Shown here: piece after piece, positions 8,947 through 18,556 of the stretch
How positions within the stretch are numbered: the first letter of the stretch is position 1
Layout: each line of letters begins with the position of its first letter
DNA from: Paraglaciecola arctica
Lineage (GTDB): Bacteria; Pseudomonadota; Gammaproteobacteria; Enterobacterales; Alteromonadaceae
Assembly: GCA_003232445.1 (NCBI GenBank)
Contig: QIJM01000245.1
Location: 1 to 50,499, forward strand
Direction of reading: 5' to 3'
Length of the DNA stretch: 50,499 nt
The notes under the pieces: generated by a model
What the model was told of the DNA's origin: nothing
Databases searched by the model: none
The model's input: the letters and a program-made list of their open reading frames with translations, nothing else
Position numbers and translations under genes: made by a program

Positions 8947-10653
8947 TTAATTTAAACCCAAAATGTTCACACCTTGTTTAAAGTCTATATCTACCGGAAT
9001 ATCAGCTGCGGTTAATTTATCTAAGTCTTGCTGCAATTGTGCTTTGATAACACCTTTATCTGCGACTAACTTCGCAACACCGGCATAATCTCCATCACCT
9101 TGTAAGGTCAGTATTTTATTTGATAACGCATCAATAGCGTTGCCCATTTTTTGCATGTCTACTCGATACAAACCGTCTTCATTACGGCTAAACGCTTGGT
9201 ACTCTTGAAAAAAGTTAAACCTGATCATATTGGCTTTACCGTGTGCGCTGGATGCCCCAAAACGAACGGAACGAAAGATACCGGTCATGAAAGTGACGTA
9301 ATAATCTTCTAACATGCCTTCATCAATGACACCTTTGGCTAATAACTGTTGGATCATATAAAGCCCTAAAATATCGGCTTTACCTTCTTCTAAGGCTGAC
9401 GCGTGTTCTTTCAGGGATTGTCTGACTGTTTGTTCACTGCCTAATACTGTTTTGATGCCAAGACCATGGGCAACTTCATGAAACATAGTGTTGGCGAAAA
9501 AAGCGTTAAAGGTAATGTGTTGGCGTTGTTCAGGCACAATCAATTGCTTAGAAATGGGCAGTAATATGTTATCGAATTTGGCTTGCATGGCATTTTTGAG
9601 TTGTAACCTGCGCGTGCCTTTTTTGAGTTGTACTTGTTCGTCGTTAGGCAAGTTGATGGCAATTGTTTTACTACCCGCGTTGGAATGACCTGCGTAATAA
9701 ATCACATCGTAAGCATTTAAGTCAGCATTTGCGCCGGGCATTTGAGCTTTGTATTTTGCCTCAACGGGCAAGCCTTTTTGTAGCTCAGGTAAGAAAGAGG
9801 CATATTTACTGAGTCGTTCGCTCCAAGCCAAGTCCTTTAACAATACATAAGACTCAAATGCTGCCCGATAACCAAACAACTGATCCTCATATGTCTCAAT
9901 GGGACCATAAATCAATTCGATAGGGTTGGTCTTCATATCCATCCACGCATAGTCAGAAGGTTGGTAATTGTTGGTTAACAAAGCTTCAGCGCGTAAGTTG
10001 AGATAAGCCGCAAAACTTTTATCCTCTGCTAAAGTGGCTGCCTTTGTTAACAGTTGTGAAGCTTCTTTTAGTTCATCGGCAAAGTAAGTTGAGTAGGGAA
10101 TTGCAATTAACTGACCGTTCTTATCCCTGCGCACCATAGAATATAAACCATCTTTATCTGCAAAGTCGCTGGCTTCAAATTCTGCCTTGGTCATGTCTGC
10201 GGGATAAAATTGTGCGCCTAATAACTTCTCATCTGTATCAGACAAAAAAGCCTGATCACCATTCAACCTGTCCCAAGGGCCATAGTTGATAGCCGCAAAG
10301 TTTTGCACTTTGGGTGTGGTTATTTGAGATAAAAAGGTCTTCTTATCTTGGCCAAAGGCCTGCTGCCAGAATAAGTCGTCCATAATGACAGATGCTTCAA
10401 TCAAAACCGCTAACATTTGTCTCTGGTTGACACTTAAATGACTTATGTCTGCAGATAAGGTGACGGGGAAATAAATATTGAGCCTGTTTTCGTAGTCTCC
10501 AATCAGAGATAGCGCTGCTTTTTTATCAGTGGATATGTCGACGATTTGCTGTATCTGAGTATTGTCATTGGCTGGTTTATTACACGATGAAACCAGTGTC
10601 GAACACACGGCTAATGTTATGGCTGTAACGTATGATTTTGAAAGAATTTTCAC
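8947..10653 (-). CDS. M49-like zinc peptidase lipoprotein (dipeptidyl-peptidase III related)
   Basis: A 568-residue exported protein. The N terminus has a signal peptide ending in a plausible lipobox (VSSC around residues 21-24), so it is probably anchored in the outer or inner membrane. The zinc motif HEVAHGLG and a downstream EEGKADILG match the metal-ligand arrangement of the dipeptidyl-peptidase III family, except that the two His are spaced as HExxH rather than the classical HExxGH. It likely hydrolyses peptides in the periplasm. Substrate is unknown. Confidence 0.8.
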   Translation of the reverse strand: MKILSKSYVTAITLAVCSTLVSSCNKPANDNTQIQQIVDISTDKKAALSLIGDYENRLNIYFPVTLSADISHLSVNQRQMLAVLIEASVIMDDLFWQQAFGQDKKTFLSQITTPKVQNFAAINYGPWDRLNGDQAFLSDTDEKLLGAQFYPADMTKAEFEASDFADKDGLYSMVRRDKNGQLIAIPYSTYFADELKEASQLLTKAATLAEDKSFAAYLNLRAEALLTNNYQPSDYAWMDMKTNPIELIYGPIETYEDQLFGYRAAFESYVLLKDLAWSERLSKYASFLPELQKGLPVEAKYKAQMPGANADLNAYDVIYYAGHSNAGSKTIAINLPNDEQVQLKKGTRRLQLKNAMQAKFDNILLPISKQLIVPEQRQHITFNAFFANTMFHEVAHGLGIKTVLGSEQTVRQSLKEHASALEEGKADILGLYMIQQLLAKGVIDEGMLEDYYVTFMTGIFRSVRFGASSAHGKANMIRFNFFQEYQAFSRNEDGLYRVDMQKMGNAIDALSNKILTLQGDGDYAGVAKLVADKGVIKAQLQQDLDKLTAADIPVDIDFKQGVNILGLN

Positions 10654-10773
10654 TGCCTCACCTTTTTATTGTTGTATTGCACGATATACCCTAATTCAAT
10701 GGAAATATAACAAATTTTTAGCTTCTAATGCGTTTATCACCTCTAGATAGCACAAAAAAGTATGCTAGCATTT

Positions 10774-10802
10774 ACGTATCAGCAGCTTGATTGCTGATAC
10801 GT
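10774..10802. promoter_or_regulatory. Perfect 11-bp inverted repeat in a divergent intergenic region
   Basis: ACGTATCAGCA (10774-10784) and TGCTGATACGT (10792-10802) pair perfectly around a 7-base loop. There is no clear T run on either side, so it is not a convincing intrinsic terminator. It lies between the divergent M49-like peptidase and HDOD genes, 77 bases before the HDOD start. It could be an operator or a 5' leader hairpin. Confidence 0.4.
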
Positions 10803-10879
10803 TTGGCTGAGATAATAAAAAATATTTTCATAGACTTACCCTAGGGTTCGAATTGTTTTGACAGGATATAGGTAAATAC

Positions 10880-11716
10880 ATGGCTACAGAAAACGCACTT
10901 CTCACTATTTTGGTAGACAAAATTAATAACGATACATTGGTTCTACCCACATTACCTGCGATTGCATTGAAGGTAAGGAGAGTGGCGGACAATCCTGACA
11001 TTCATTTAAATGTGATGGCTGATGTCATTAGCCAGGATCCATCTTTAAGCGCACGTATGATAAAAATTTCAAATAGTGCATATTTGGGCAGATCGGTCAA
11101 AGTTACCTCCGCTCAACAAGCTGTTACTCGTATTGGTTTACGCCAGATTAAAAATATTTCTACCGCTTTGGCAATGGAACAACTATTTGTATCCAAAAAT
11201 GCCATTGTAAAAGACTATATGACTCGCATATGGGCTGATACCATCGAAATTGTGGCCAATTCTTTAGCGATAATGCAAGTTCATGCAAAACAAACCAAAA
11301 ACCGTGCATTGAACCTTGAATCGATGATGTTGGCGGCTTTAGTGCATAATATTGGTGCGTTACCCATACTGACAGAAGCCGAGCGCCATACAGATATATT
11401 TGCTAATCCTACATTCTTGGATGTGGCTATTGAAAAATTGACCGGTAAACTTGGCGCGAGCATTATGACCGAATGGGGTTTTGAGCCGGAGTTTGTGGAT
11501 GTTGCGCAGAACTGGAAAAATTTGTCTGTGACTTCTGAAACTGTTTCTTACTTAGATTTGGTCAGGCTAGGTGCTGCGCTTTGTGGCAAGTTTGAGAGCC
11601 ACAAAGAAGAGATTTTTAATGTGGCAATAGAAAAAGGTATTGTTGATAATTTGTCTGCATTACTTAGCGATGAGTTTGACGAACTGCGTGATAGCGCCAA
11701 GCAAATTTTTCAATAA
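10880..11716 (+). CDS. HDOD-domain signalling protein
   Basis: A 278-residue soluble protein, essentially a single HDOD domain. Typical features are LPTLPAIALKVRRVADNPDIHLNVMADVISQDPSLSARMIKISNSA at the N terminus (residues about 21-67) and a central LVHNIG. HDOD proteins lack HD hydrolase ligands and act in signalling, motility or biofilm control; the partner here cannot be named. It is convergent with rdgC. Confidence 0.9.
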   Translation: MATENALLTILVDKINNDTLVLPTLPAIALKVRRVADNPDIHLNVMADVISQDPSLSARMIKISNSAYLGRSVKVTSAQQAVTRIGLRQIKNISTALAMEQLFVSKNAIVKDYMTRIWADTIEIVANSLAIMQVHAKQTKNRALNLESMMLAALVHNIGALPILTEAERHTDIFANPTFLDVAIEKLTGKLGASIMTEWGFEPEFVDVAQNWKNLSVTSETVSYLDLVRLGAALCGKFESHKEEIFNVAIEKGIVDNLSALLSDEFDELRDSAKQIFQ

Positions 11717-11784
11717 GGTTTGCATCTTATCCTCTAAAAGAGGCTGGGTTCAACCAGCATCATTTGATCAGCACTGCCTATTTG

Positions 11785-12693
11785 TTAACTCACTTTTTCA
11801 TCGTCTAAATTAAATATTTCTTTTAGACGTTTAGCGAAACGAACCACTTCTCCCGACATTAGCGCAAAGTTTGCATCCAACCTAGCTAACATTTGATCTT
11901 TAGGTATATCGTCGTTTTGTTCTCTTATCACATCGGTGAACTTTACGCGTTTTATGCTTAAGTCTTCCTGAATAATTGCCGTAAGTGTTTCACTCCATTC
12001 AACAGCAAGTTTTTGGACTGACTTTCCTGCTTCCAAATGATGGGTGATTTCTTCGCTGTATAAATCCTGGTTTTTGCAGCGAATAATGGCACCGTCTTCT
12101 TCCAAGGCTTTGAGTTCAGCTTCTTCTAATACAGTAATATCTGTTGGCGCTGAGTCATCTTTTAACCATGAGGTTAAATCTGTCTGCACAGATTGCCTGG
12201 CTAAAGGAACAACGGGTAATGAACCAATGGCCTTACGTAACATGGCTAAGAACACTTCAGCTTTGCCATCTGCAGACGAATCTACTACCACTAAATTATC
12301 TTGGGTAGAGATGAAGCCGTGTGTATAACTATTTTTGGTGAACGCTTGGGGCAACAAACGATGAATGATTTCTTGCTTCATATCTTGTTGGGCTTTTTTG
12401 CCCACAGGGGAGCCTGTCTCGGTCTCGATTAGTGCTACTTTGTCTGCCAGTTCTGCATTCACAACCACAGCGGGCAAAATACGTTCTTGTTTCTTTAGGG
12501 TTAACCAAACCCTACCCGCCGTAGCATGGATTAAAGTCTCGCCCTGATTGAAGGGAGAAGCCCAGCCCATAGTGGCTAATTCTTGGCTGCCGCAAGGGCG
12601 AAATTTGAATTCAGCAAGTTTGTCTTCAAAGTCTTGTTCTTTGAAATCCATGTCTTGGGTAATTGCGTAAAGCTTTAGGTTTTTAAACCACAT
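11785..12693 (-). CDS. rdgC: Recombination-associated protein RdgC
   Basis: A DNA-binding, ring-forming protein that modulates RecA activity. Its 302 residues match the E. coli length (303). The N terminus MWFKNLKLYAI and the following WASPF segment are diagnostic, and the whole frame is collinear with the family. It is a single gene, convergent with the HDOD gene. Confidence 0.96.
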   Translation of the reverse strand: MWFKNLKLYAITQDMDFKEQDFEDKLAEFKFRPCGSQELATMGWASPFNQGETLIHATAGRVWLTLKKQERILPAVVVNAELADKVALIETETGSPVGKKAQQDMKQEIIHRLLPQAFTKNSYTHGFISTQDNLVVVDSSADGKAEVFLAMLRKAIGSLPVVPLARQSVQTDLTSWLKDDSAPTDITVLEEAELKALEEDGAIIRCKNQDLYSEEITHHLEAGKSVQKLAVEWSETLTAIIQEDLSIKRVKFTDVIREQNDDIPKDQMLARLDANFALMSGEVVRFAKRLKEIFNLDDEKVS

Positions 12694-12896
12694 AAAATAA
12701 TTCGCTAAGAGTTAGGGGCTGTTTATCTTTCGAGTTGAAAATGGATTCAATCTAAAGCGATACTGCTGCTTTGGTCGCGAAAAATAGTCAAGCCCTCTGC
12801 GCAGAGTCGCGCTATTAAAAATGGCCGTAGAGACTATCAGGAATTAACCTTGCCTACTATGTGAAAAAGACAGAAATTCACTTAAATATGTTTTGC

Positions 12897-14618
12897 TTAG
12901 ACGGGGATAGTAATTTTGTATTGTAGGCCTTGGTCAGGTTGACTGAATGCTTGTATTGAGCCACCTAGTGTTTGAGTCACTAGATTGTACATAATGTGCG
13001 TGCCTAATCCGCTTCCGCCTTTACCTCTGCGGGTAGTAAAAAATGCATCGAAATGCCGTTCTAGGGTTCCCTCATCAAGACCTCGCCCATCGTCAGAGTA
13101 GTCGATAATAAGATTGTCGTCTTGCTTGGAAATTTCCAGTCTGATGGCGCCTTTAGGTGTATCCTCGAAGCCATGGATCAGGGAGTTCATAATCATATTG
13201 GTTAATATTTGTGCCAACACGCCAGGCGCACATTTGATCAATAGATCGTCTGGGCAATGTATATCAATAGTATGCTGAGTTTTTTTTAAATTAGGCGCCA
13301 AAGATTGCACGACTTCACTTAAATACTCACTGACATTGATTTCTCTTATTGCTTCACTTGTTTGATCGACAGCAACCTGTTTAAAACTTGAAATAAGATC
13401 GGAGGCACGGTTTAAGTTGTTGGTGAGTAACGTGATGGTTTGCTGAGCCTCAGATAAAAACGAGGTCATGATACTGCCTGTTAATTTTTTATCATCGTAG
13501 GCGCTTTGAAGTTTTTGTACTCTGTCTTGCAAAAAGCTGGTTGCTGTAACACTAACACCTAAAGGTGTATTAACGTCGTGGGCAATGCCCGCTACTAAGC
13601 CACCCAATGAGGCCATTCTTTCTGATTCAACCAATTGAGCTTGAGCCATTTGGATGGTTTCCATCGATGTGGCTAATTCAGTATTTCGTTTACGTAGTTC
13701 ATCTTCGATAAATTGGCGATTTTCATTTTCTTGACGCAGTTCACGTTGATTAACTAATAACTCATCTTTTTGTTGTTCCAAGTCCAACATGATCCTACTC
13801 AATGTGGCGGTTTTTTTAGCCACTTCTTCTTCTAACGAGATATTCTGGTAATCTAGCCTCATATTGGCCTGTTGTAACTCTCTTTGAGTGCCTGCAAGCT
13901 TAGATTGAAACTCAATCGTTTCATCTATTAACTTATTGTAAGACGTTTCTAATAGCTTTAATTCATTGTCCTCATCAATGTTCAAGTTAAGTTTGGAGGA
14001 TTCAGGGTCGTCTAGGTTGAAGTCGGTAATTTGTTGGGTTAATTCATTCAGCGGATTAGTCAGCATAGTGCGAAATGCACTCATAAATAGAAAAACTAAA
14101 AACGCAGTTTTAACTATGGCGTTACCAATCAAGAAAAATATTCCGACTTCTATTCTGCCAAAAATAATGGCGGAGCTTGAATATAAAGTGACATCACCGA
14201 CTAATGATGTTCTACCAGAGAATTCGAAGATTAATGGAAAACTGTAACCAAAGGTTCCTCCCGCATGATCCCTCATCACACCTTTAGTAATAGATTCACC
14301 GACTAATGTAGAAGTACGTCCAAAATCGGCAATATAGTGACTGTTTTCATCTCGAATTTGCACACCTTCAACTATAGGCAGTTCCATTAAACCTACCGCA
14401 ATAGATTTTGCTTGGGGGGTATTTAGCTCCCAAATGGCGCGAGTTAAACTAGTGCTAAAGGTGCTTTTTAAAGTTTTAAGCTCACTTTCAATATGATTTT
14501 TTGTGTTTAAATATTCAGTGAAAACTTGGCCTGCAGTCACAATCAGGGTTAGCACAAAATAAACCGACAGCACCCTAGCTAGCAGCTTTCTTGACAACCC
14601 TTGCTTGGCATTAGACAT
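12897..14618 (-). CDS. Membrane sensor histidine kinase with coiled coil
   Basis: A 573-residue kinase. There is a transmembrane helix at about residues 12-32, a periplasmic sensing region to about 150, a second membrane segment near 155-182 and a long coiled coil (about 225-335). The phosphoacceptor is His347 in GIAHDVNTPLG, and the ATPase domain has DDGRGLDEG and GSGLGTH near the C terminus. No receiver domain is attached and no cognate regulator is adjacent; the divergent phoB has its own kinase phoR. An orphan kinase is the safest reading. Confidence 0.9.
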   Translation of the reverse strand: MSNAKQGLSRKLLARVLSVYFVLTLIVTAGQVFTEYLNTKNHIESELKTLKSTFSTSLTRAIWELNTPQAKSIAVGLMELPIVEGVQIRDENSHYIADFGRTSTLVGESITKGVMRDHAGGTFGYSFPLIFEFSGRTSLVGDVTLYSSSAIIFGRIEVGIFFLIGNAIVKTAFLVFLFMSAFRTMLTNPLNELTQQITDFNLDDPESSKLNLNIDEDNELKLLETSYNKLIDETIEFQSKLAGTQRELQQANMRLDYQNISLEEEVAKKTATLSRIMLDLEQQKDELLVNQRELRQENENRQFIEDELRKRNTELATSMETIQMAQAQLVESERMASLGGLVAGIAHDVNTPLGVSVTATSFLQDRVQKLQSAYDDKKLTGSIMTSFLSEAQQTITLLTNNLNRASDLISSFKQVAVDQTSEAIREINVSEYLSEVVQSLAPNLKKTQHTIDIHCPDDLLIKCAPGVLAQILTNMIMNSLIHGFEDTPKGAIRLEISKQDDNLIIDYSDDGRGLDEGTLERHFDAFFTTRRGKGGSGLGTHIMYNLVTQTLGGSIQAFSQPDQGLQYKITIPV

Positions 14619-14792
14619 CTAGATTCATATTTCCTTTAGTTAAATCTGTATATAAAGAATATGCGGAATAAAAAAAATAAACAAGATGTGTAGGCAGTAA
14701 TGTGTTTTGAGGCACAGTCGAGTTAAAGTTGTGAAAGTCTGTGATCTTTTAAAATATTGTCTTTGTAGACTAAATAGAGGCTAAAATGCTAA

Positions 14793-14810
14793 CCGTAATA
14801 AAAATGTCAC
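14793..14810 (+). promoter_or_regulatory. Pho box upstream of phoB
   Basis: CCGTAAT AAAA ATGTCAC matches the PhoB-binding consensus of two CTGTCAT/C-like 7-mers separated by an AT-rich 4-mer (5 of 7 and 6 of 7 matches). It ends 50 bases before the phoB start. This fits known autoregulation of phoBR under phosphate starvation. Confidence 0.7.
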
Positions 14811-14860
14811 ACAAAATATGAATAATCTAATGCGTTGTTGATGTAGCAAGGAACATAAAA

Positions 14861-15550
14861 ATGGCAAAACGTATTTTATTGGTGGAAGACGAAGCTCCCA
14901 TCCGCAACATGTTGAAATTTGTGCTTGAACAATCGGGTTATGTAACCATTGAGGCCGAAGATTATCAAATAGCGCTAGAAAAAATAGTAGAACCTTTTCC
15001 CGATTTGATTTTATTAGACTGGATGTTGCCAGGTGGCACCGGTGTGCAACTGGCGAAAAAACTCAAGCAACATGAATATGCTCGATACATTCCTATCATT
15101 ATGTTAACTGCCAGAGGCGAAGAAGAAGATAAAATCAGAGGTTTAGAAGCCGGTGCCGATGATTATGTGACTAAACCATTCTCTCCCAAGGAATTAGTGG
15201 CCAGAGTAAAAGCGGTGATCAGACGTGTAACACCCACATCTAGCGAAGATGTCGTTGATTACCAAGGATTAAGGCTCGATCCTGTGTCCCACCGTGTTAC
15301 ATCTAATAAGACGCCCATTGATATGGGACCCACCGAGTTCAAACTTTTACATTTTTTTATGACACATTCTGAACGGGTTTATAGCCGTGAGCAGCTGTTG
15401 GACAATGTTTGGGGAACTAACGTTTATGTTGAAGATAGAACGGTAGACGTACACATTAGAAGGCTACGTAAAGCCTTGTCTGAGTTTTCACATGATAATA
15501 TGATCCAAACAGTGCGCGGTTCAGGTTATCGTTTTTCCAGTAAAGTGTAG
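14861..15550 (+). CDS. phoB: Phosphate regulon response regulator PhoB
   Basis: An OmpR-family regulator of 229 residues. The receiver domain has the acidic pocket VEDE, phosphoacceptor Asp53 in LLDWMLPG and the conserved Lys in TKPF. The C-terminal winged helix contains the phosphate-regulator features LRLDPVSHRV, LLHFFMTHSERVYSREQLLDNVWG and VDVHIRRLRKAL. It activates genes for phosphate uptake when phosphorylated by PhoR. A Pho box precedes it, and phoR follows 90 bases downstream. Confidence 0.96.
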   Translation: MAKRILLVEDEAPIRNMLKFVLEQSGYVTIEAEDYQIALEKIVEPFPDLILLDWMLPGGTGVQLAKKLKQHEYARYIPIIMLTARGEEEDKIRGLEAGADDYVTKPFSPKELVARVKAVIRRVTPTSSEDVVDYQGLRLDPVSHRVTSNKTPIDMGPTEFKLLHFFMTHSERVYSREQLLDNVWGTNVYVEDRTVDVHIRRLRKALSEFSHDNMIQTVRGSGYRFSSKV

Positions 15551-15640
15551 AGAGCTTTCAGCTAAATGAGTGCCGCCTGCTATTAGTTCTCAGAGAAACG
15601 AATATTTTTTAATAGCTTTAAAGAGGAATATAGCCCCCAG

Positions 15641-16981
15641 ATGTATCACCCTTTTGCTTGGTTAAGAAGTATTGCAAGAGTCGCCATTTTTCTGACCGCT
15701 TGTACGCTACTTGGCTTATATATTAATCATCTGGCATTAACCTTGTTGTTTGCTGCCTTTGGATTGTTAGGCTTGCATTATTGGCGGCTCTATCGGCTTA
15801 ACTATTGGTTATGGCACAGTAAAAAGATTTCTCCTCCTTCTTCTTCCCGTGGCATTTGGTCGCATATTTACCAAGGTATTCATAGCGCTAATTTAAACAG
15901 TCGTAATAAACGTAAAACCTTAGGTGAGATTATTCGCCGTTTTCGGCAAGGATCGGAAGCGCTTCCCGACGCAGCACTTATAGTTGATAATTCTGCTGAG
16001 ATTATCTGGTGTAATCGACTAGCAAGAATAGAGTTGGGTTTGCGTTGGCCCGAAGATATGGGGCGGAAAGTTTATGAAGGCATTAATGATAAGAAGTTTA
16101 TTAAGTTCTATCACGCTCATCGTTTTGATCAGCCCATAGAAATTATCTCGCCGATCAATTCCAATAAAGTATTAGAATTTAGGGTAGTGCCTTACGAAGA
16201 TGAACATTTGATGATCCTCATTCGTGATGTTACGCGCTTGACCCAAATTGAAAAAATGCGTAAAGATTTTGTGGCCAATGTTTCTCATGAGTTGAAAACA
16301 CCTTTAACCGTGATTAATGGCTACCTAGAGATGTTGCCAGAAAGTGGCGATATACCTGCGCCAATGATGAAAAAAGCCATATCTGAAATGCGCTCTCAAT
16401 CTATGCGCATGCAAAGCTTAATTGAAGAGTTGTTGGTGTTGTCACGTATTGAAGCCAGCACAGAAAGAGCCTTCGAAAAATTGGTCAATGTGCCTCAATT
16501 ATTGTGGCAAATCCAAGCTGAAGCAGAGGCACTAAACCGCGACAGATTGCATAAATTGTTTTTTGATATATCACCCATTTTATACGTGTATGGCATTGAA
16601 TCAGAATTGCATAGCGCGTTTTCTAATATAATTTTCAACGCCATCAATTACACACCTAACAATGGCGTGATCGAAGTACAGTGGTTTCTGCAAGGTGATC
16701 AGGCTATGTTCAGTGTTAAAGATAATGGAGATGGCATTGCAGCAGAACATATTGATCGTCTTACGGAACGTTTTTATCGTGTAGACAAAGCGCGGTCGCG
16801 CACAACTGGCGGATCTGGTCTAGGGTTGTCTATCGTCAAACACGTTTTATCTCACCACAACTCTCGTTTAGTGATTGAGAGTGAAGTGGGTAAAGGTGCC
16901 CAGTTTTCTTGTCGATTTTCCGCCGAACTAACACTTTTAATGGATCAAAACAGTCAAAAAAACTCATCTGCTTTAATCTAG
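15641..16981 (+). CDS. phoR: Phosphate regulon sensor kinase PhoR
   Basis: A 446-residue histidine kinase. Two N-terminal membrane helices (residues about 10-50) are followed by a PAS-like domain, the HisKA domain with His216 in FVANVSHELKTPLT, and a HATPase domain with DNGDGIA and GGSGLGLSIVKH. The architecture and the position after phoB match PhoR. It controls PhoB phosphorylation in response to phosphate flux through the Pst system, which is not in this window. Confidence 0.95.
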   Translation: MYHPFAWLRSIARVAIFLTACTLLGLYINHLALTLLFAAFGLLGLHYWRLYRLNYWLWHSKKISPPSSSRGIWSHIYQGIHSANLNSRNKRKTLGEIIRRFRQGSEALPDAALIVDNSAEIIWCNRLARIELGLRWPEDMGRKVYEGINDKKFIKFYHAHRFDQPIEIISPINSNKVLEFRVVPYEDEHLMILIRDVTRLTQIEKMRKDFVANVSHELKTPLTVINGYLEMLPESGDIPAPMMKKAISEMRSQSMRMQSLIEELLVLSRIEASTERAFEKLVNVPQLLWQIQAEAEALNRDRLHKLFFDISPILYVYGIESELHSAFSNIIFNAINYTPNNGVIEVQWFLQGDQAMFSVKDNGDGIAAEHIDRLTERFYRVDKARSRTTGGSGLGLSIVKHVLSHHNSRLVIESEVGKGAQFSCRFSAELTLLMDQNSQKNSSALI

Positions 16982-16987
16982 CTGCTT

Positions 16988-17172
16988 TAGTTAGCACAGC
17001 TCATCCACCTCGGATGGATTTTTTCCGTTCCTTCATGACCTTTGAACTCTTTGTGCAAGGTATTACTTTGGCGCGGGTTATCGGATTTATTAGCGGTGTA
17101 TTTCCCGCTTGGAAGGCGGCTAGGGTGCCAGCCATAGTAGTGTTTCAATCGGGGAATAACATTCTGATTTAA
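16988..17172 (+). pseudogene. Remnant of a FtsX/MacB-type ABC transporter permease, C terminus
   Basis: The short frame after phoR encodes ITLARVIGFISGVFPAWKA followed by ARVPAIVVF. This resembles the last transmembrane segment and the xxPAxKAARxxP tail that closes FtsX-like permeases of the MacB family. Nothing upstream encodes the rest of such a protein, and phoR occupies the preceding sequence, so this looks like the 3' stub of a deleted transporter gene. A strong terminator follows. It has no independent function that I can support. Confidence 0.55.
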
Positions 17173-17187
17173 GTGAGTTATCTATCT

Positions 17188-17217
17188 AAAAGCCGAGCTG
17201 ATTATTCTCGGCTTTTT
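17188..17217 (+). terminator. Intrinsic terminator after the permease remnant
   Basis: A 10-bp perfect stem (AAAAGCCGAG with CTCGGCTTTT) with a 9-base loop, followed by a T run. It would end transcription from phoBR and the remnant, and its symmetry means it could also work on the opposite strand. Confidence 0.85.
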
Positions 17218-17311
17218 ATATTTAGCGGGTGGATAGGGTGGTTTTTTCTGTGTGGCTAATTTAAGGTAATCAGTTAAATTTTGACTTTGCTGTGTTGTAT
17301 AAAGGGTAAAA

Positions 17312-18547
17312 ATGAAAAAAGTACTGAGTGTAAAAAAAATAATATTTGGCTTTTTAATCGTTGTAGTCGCACTGGTTGCTGTTTACCACAAAAACCTTAC
17401 CCGTTTATACACAGCCGTCACGTTGTACGATCAAGACAAAATCGCCAACAATTTTCTGACCATGTATCAATCTTTTAATTCGACCGTCATTCCTGCCAGT
17501 ACTCAGCCATTTTACTTTCCGGAGGCAGTAAAAGCACTGCCTGATTCATTTGAATATGACAATAACGATATTTTAACTCAGAGCTTTATCGAAGATAGCC
17601 AAACAACTGGGTTGTTAGTGTTAAAAAACGGAAAAATTGTTTATGAAGATTATTGGCTTGGTCATGAGCAAGACAAACAACATATCTCTTTTTCGATGGC
17701 TAAGTCTTTTGTATCTGCCTTAATGGGTATTGCTATTGAAGAGGGATTTGTGGCTAGTATCGAACAGGCCGTTACTGATTATGTACCAGAATTAGTGGGC
17801 AGTGGTTATGCAGGCGTAAGCATAAAAGATGTATTGCAAATGTCTTCAGGTGTAGGTTTCAACGAAGATTACGGCGACTTTAATTCAGATATTAATAGGT
17901 TTTCCCGAGCCACTGCTTTTGGTACTTCTTTAGATGATTTTTCAGCTTCATTAGTTCGAGAAAAAGAGCCAGGGACTTACCATCATTATGTGAGTATCGA
18001 CACTCAGGTGCTGGGTATGGTGTTAACCCGTGCCACGGGGCAAACCTTAACTCATTATTTGTCAGAGAAAATCTGGCAACCTTTGGGCATGGAACATCAA
18101 GCATACTGGCTCACAGATGACTCCAATATGGAACTTGCTTTAGGCGGGCTAAATGTGTCCCTGCGCGATTATGCCAAATTAGGTTGGTTGTACCTCAATT
18201 TAGGGCAATGGAAAAATGCGCAGGGGCAAATACAGCAAGTTGTGCCCAAACAATGGGTTATTGATTCTATTACAGCCGATGCGCCACATCTTGTTGCGGG
18301 CGAAAACAATCCTGCATCATCATCACCTTTGGGTTACGGATACCAATGGTGGCTGCCACTTGGCGCTGAAGACGAATATGCTGCTCAGGGCATTTATAAC
18401 CAGTATATCTATGTCGATCCGGATCAAAAGCTAGTGATAGTTAAAAACTCAGCCAATTATCGTTTCACAGATAAAAGTTTAAACTGGACAGCCAAACACT
18501 ATGCTATGTTTCGCGCAATCAGCGGATATTTTTCTAAAGAGCAGTAA
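17312..18547 (+). CDS. Serine hydrolase of the beta-lactamase class C/AmpH family
   Basis: A 411-residue protein with one N-terminal membrane helix or uncleaved signal anchor (residues about 10-26). The serine-beta-lactamase fold is indicated by the SxxK motif SMAK, followed by the pattern SFVSALMGIA, and by a YVS triad in place of YxN. Members include esterases and peptidases; antibiotic resistance should not be assumed. The start at 17312 has an AAGGG Shine-Dalgarno. It stands alone between two intergenic regions. Confidence 0.88.
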   Translation: MKKVLSVKKIIFGFLIVVVALVAVYHKNLTRLYTAVTLYDQDKIANNFLTMYQSFNSTVIPASTQPFYFPEAVKALPDSFEYDNNDILTQSFIEDSQTTGLLVLKNGKIVYEDYWLGHEQDKQHISFSMAKSFVSALMGIAIEEGFVASIEQAVTDYVPELVGSGYAGVSIKDVLQMSSGVGFNEDYGDFNSDINRFSRATAFGTSLDDFSASLVREKEPGTYHHYVSIDTQVLGMVLTRATGQTLTHYLSEKIWQPLGMEHQAYWLTDDSNMELALGGLNVSLRDYAKLGWLYLNLGQWKNAQGQIQQVVPKQWVIDSITADAPHLVAGENNPASSSPLGYGYQWWLPLGAEDEYAAQGIYNQYIYVDPDQKLVIVKNSANYRFTDKSLNWTAKHYAMFRAISGYFSKEQ

Positions 18548-18556
18548 AAAGTAAAA

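Noticed and set aside
11741..11760. Possible terminator hairpin between the HDOD gene and rdgC (GCTGG with CCAGC)
   Set aside because: The stem has only 5 bp and no T run follows on either strand.
12795..12806. Perfect 12-base palindrome CTCTGCGCAGAG between rdgC and the sensor kinase
   Set aside because: It is short and has no loop or T run. Its position gives no clear regulatory meaning, so chance is a fair explanation.
17312..18547. Antibiotic-resistance beta-lactamase
   Set aside because: The SxxK fold is shared with esterases and peptidases, the YxN motif is altered and the protein appears membrane-anchored. Resistance is not supported.
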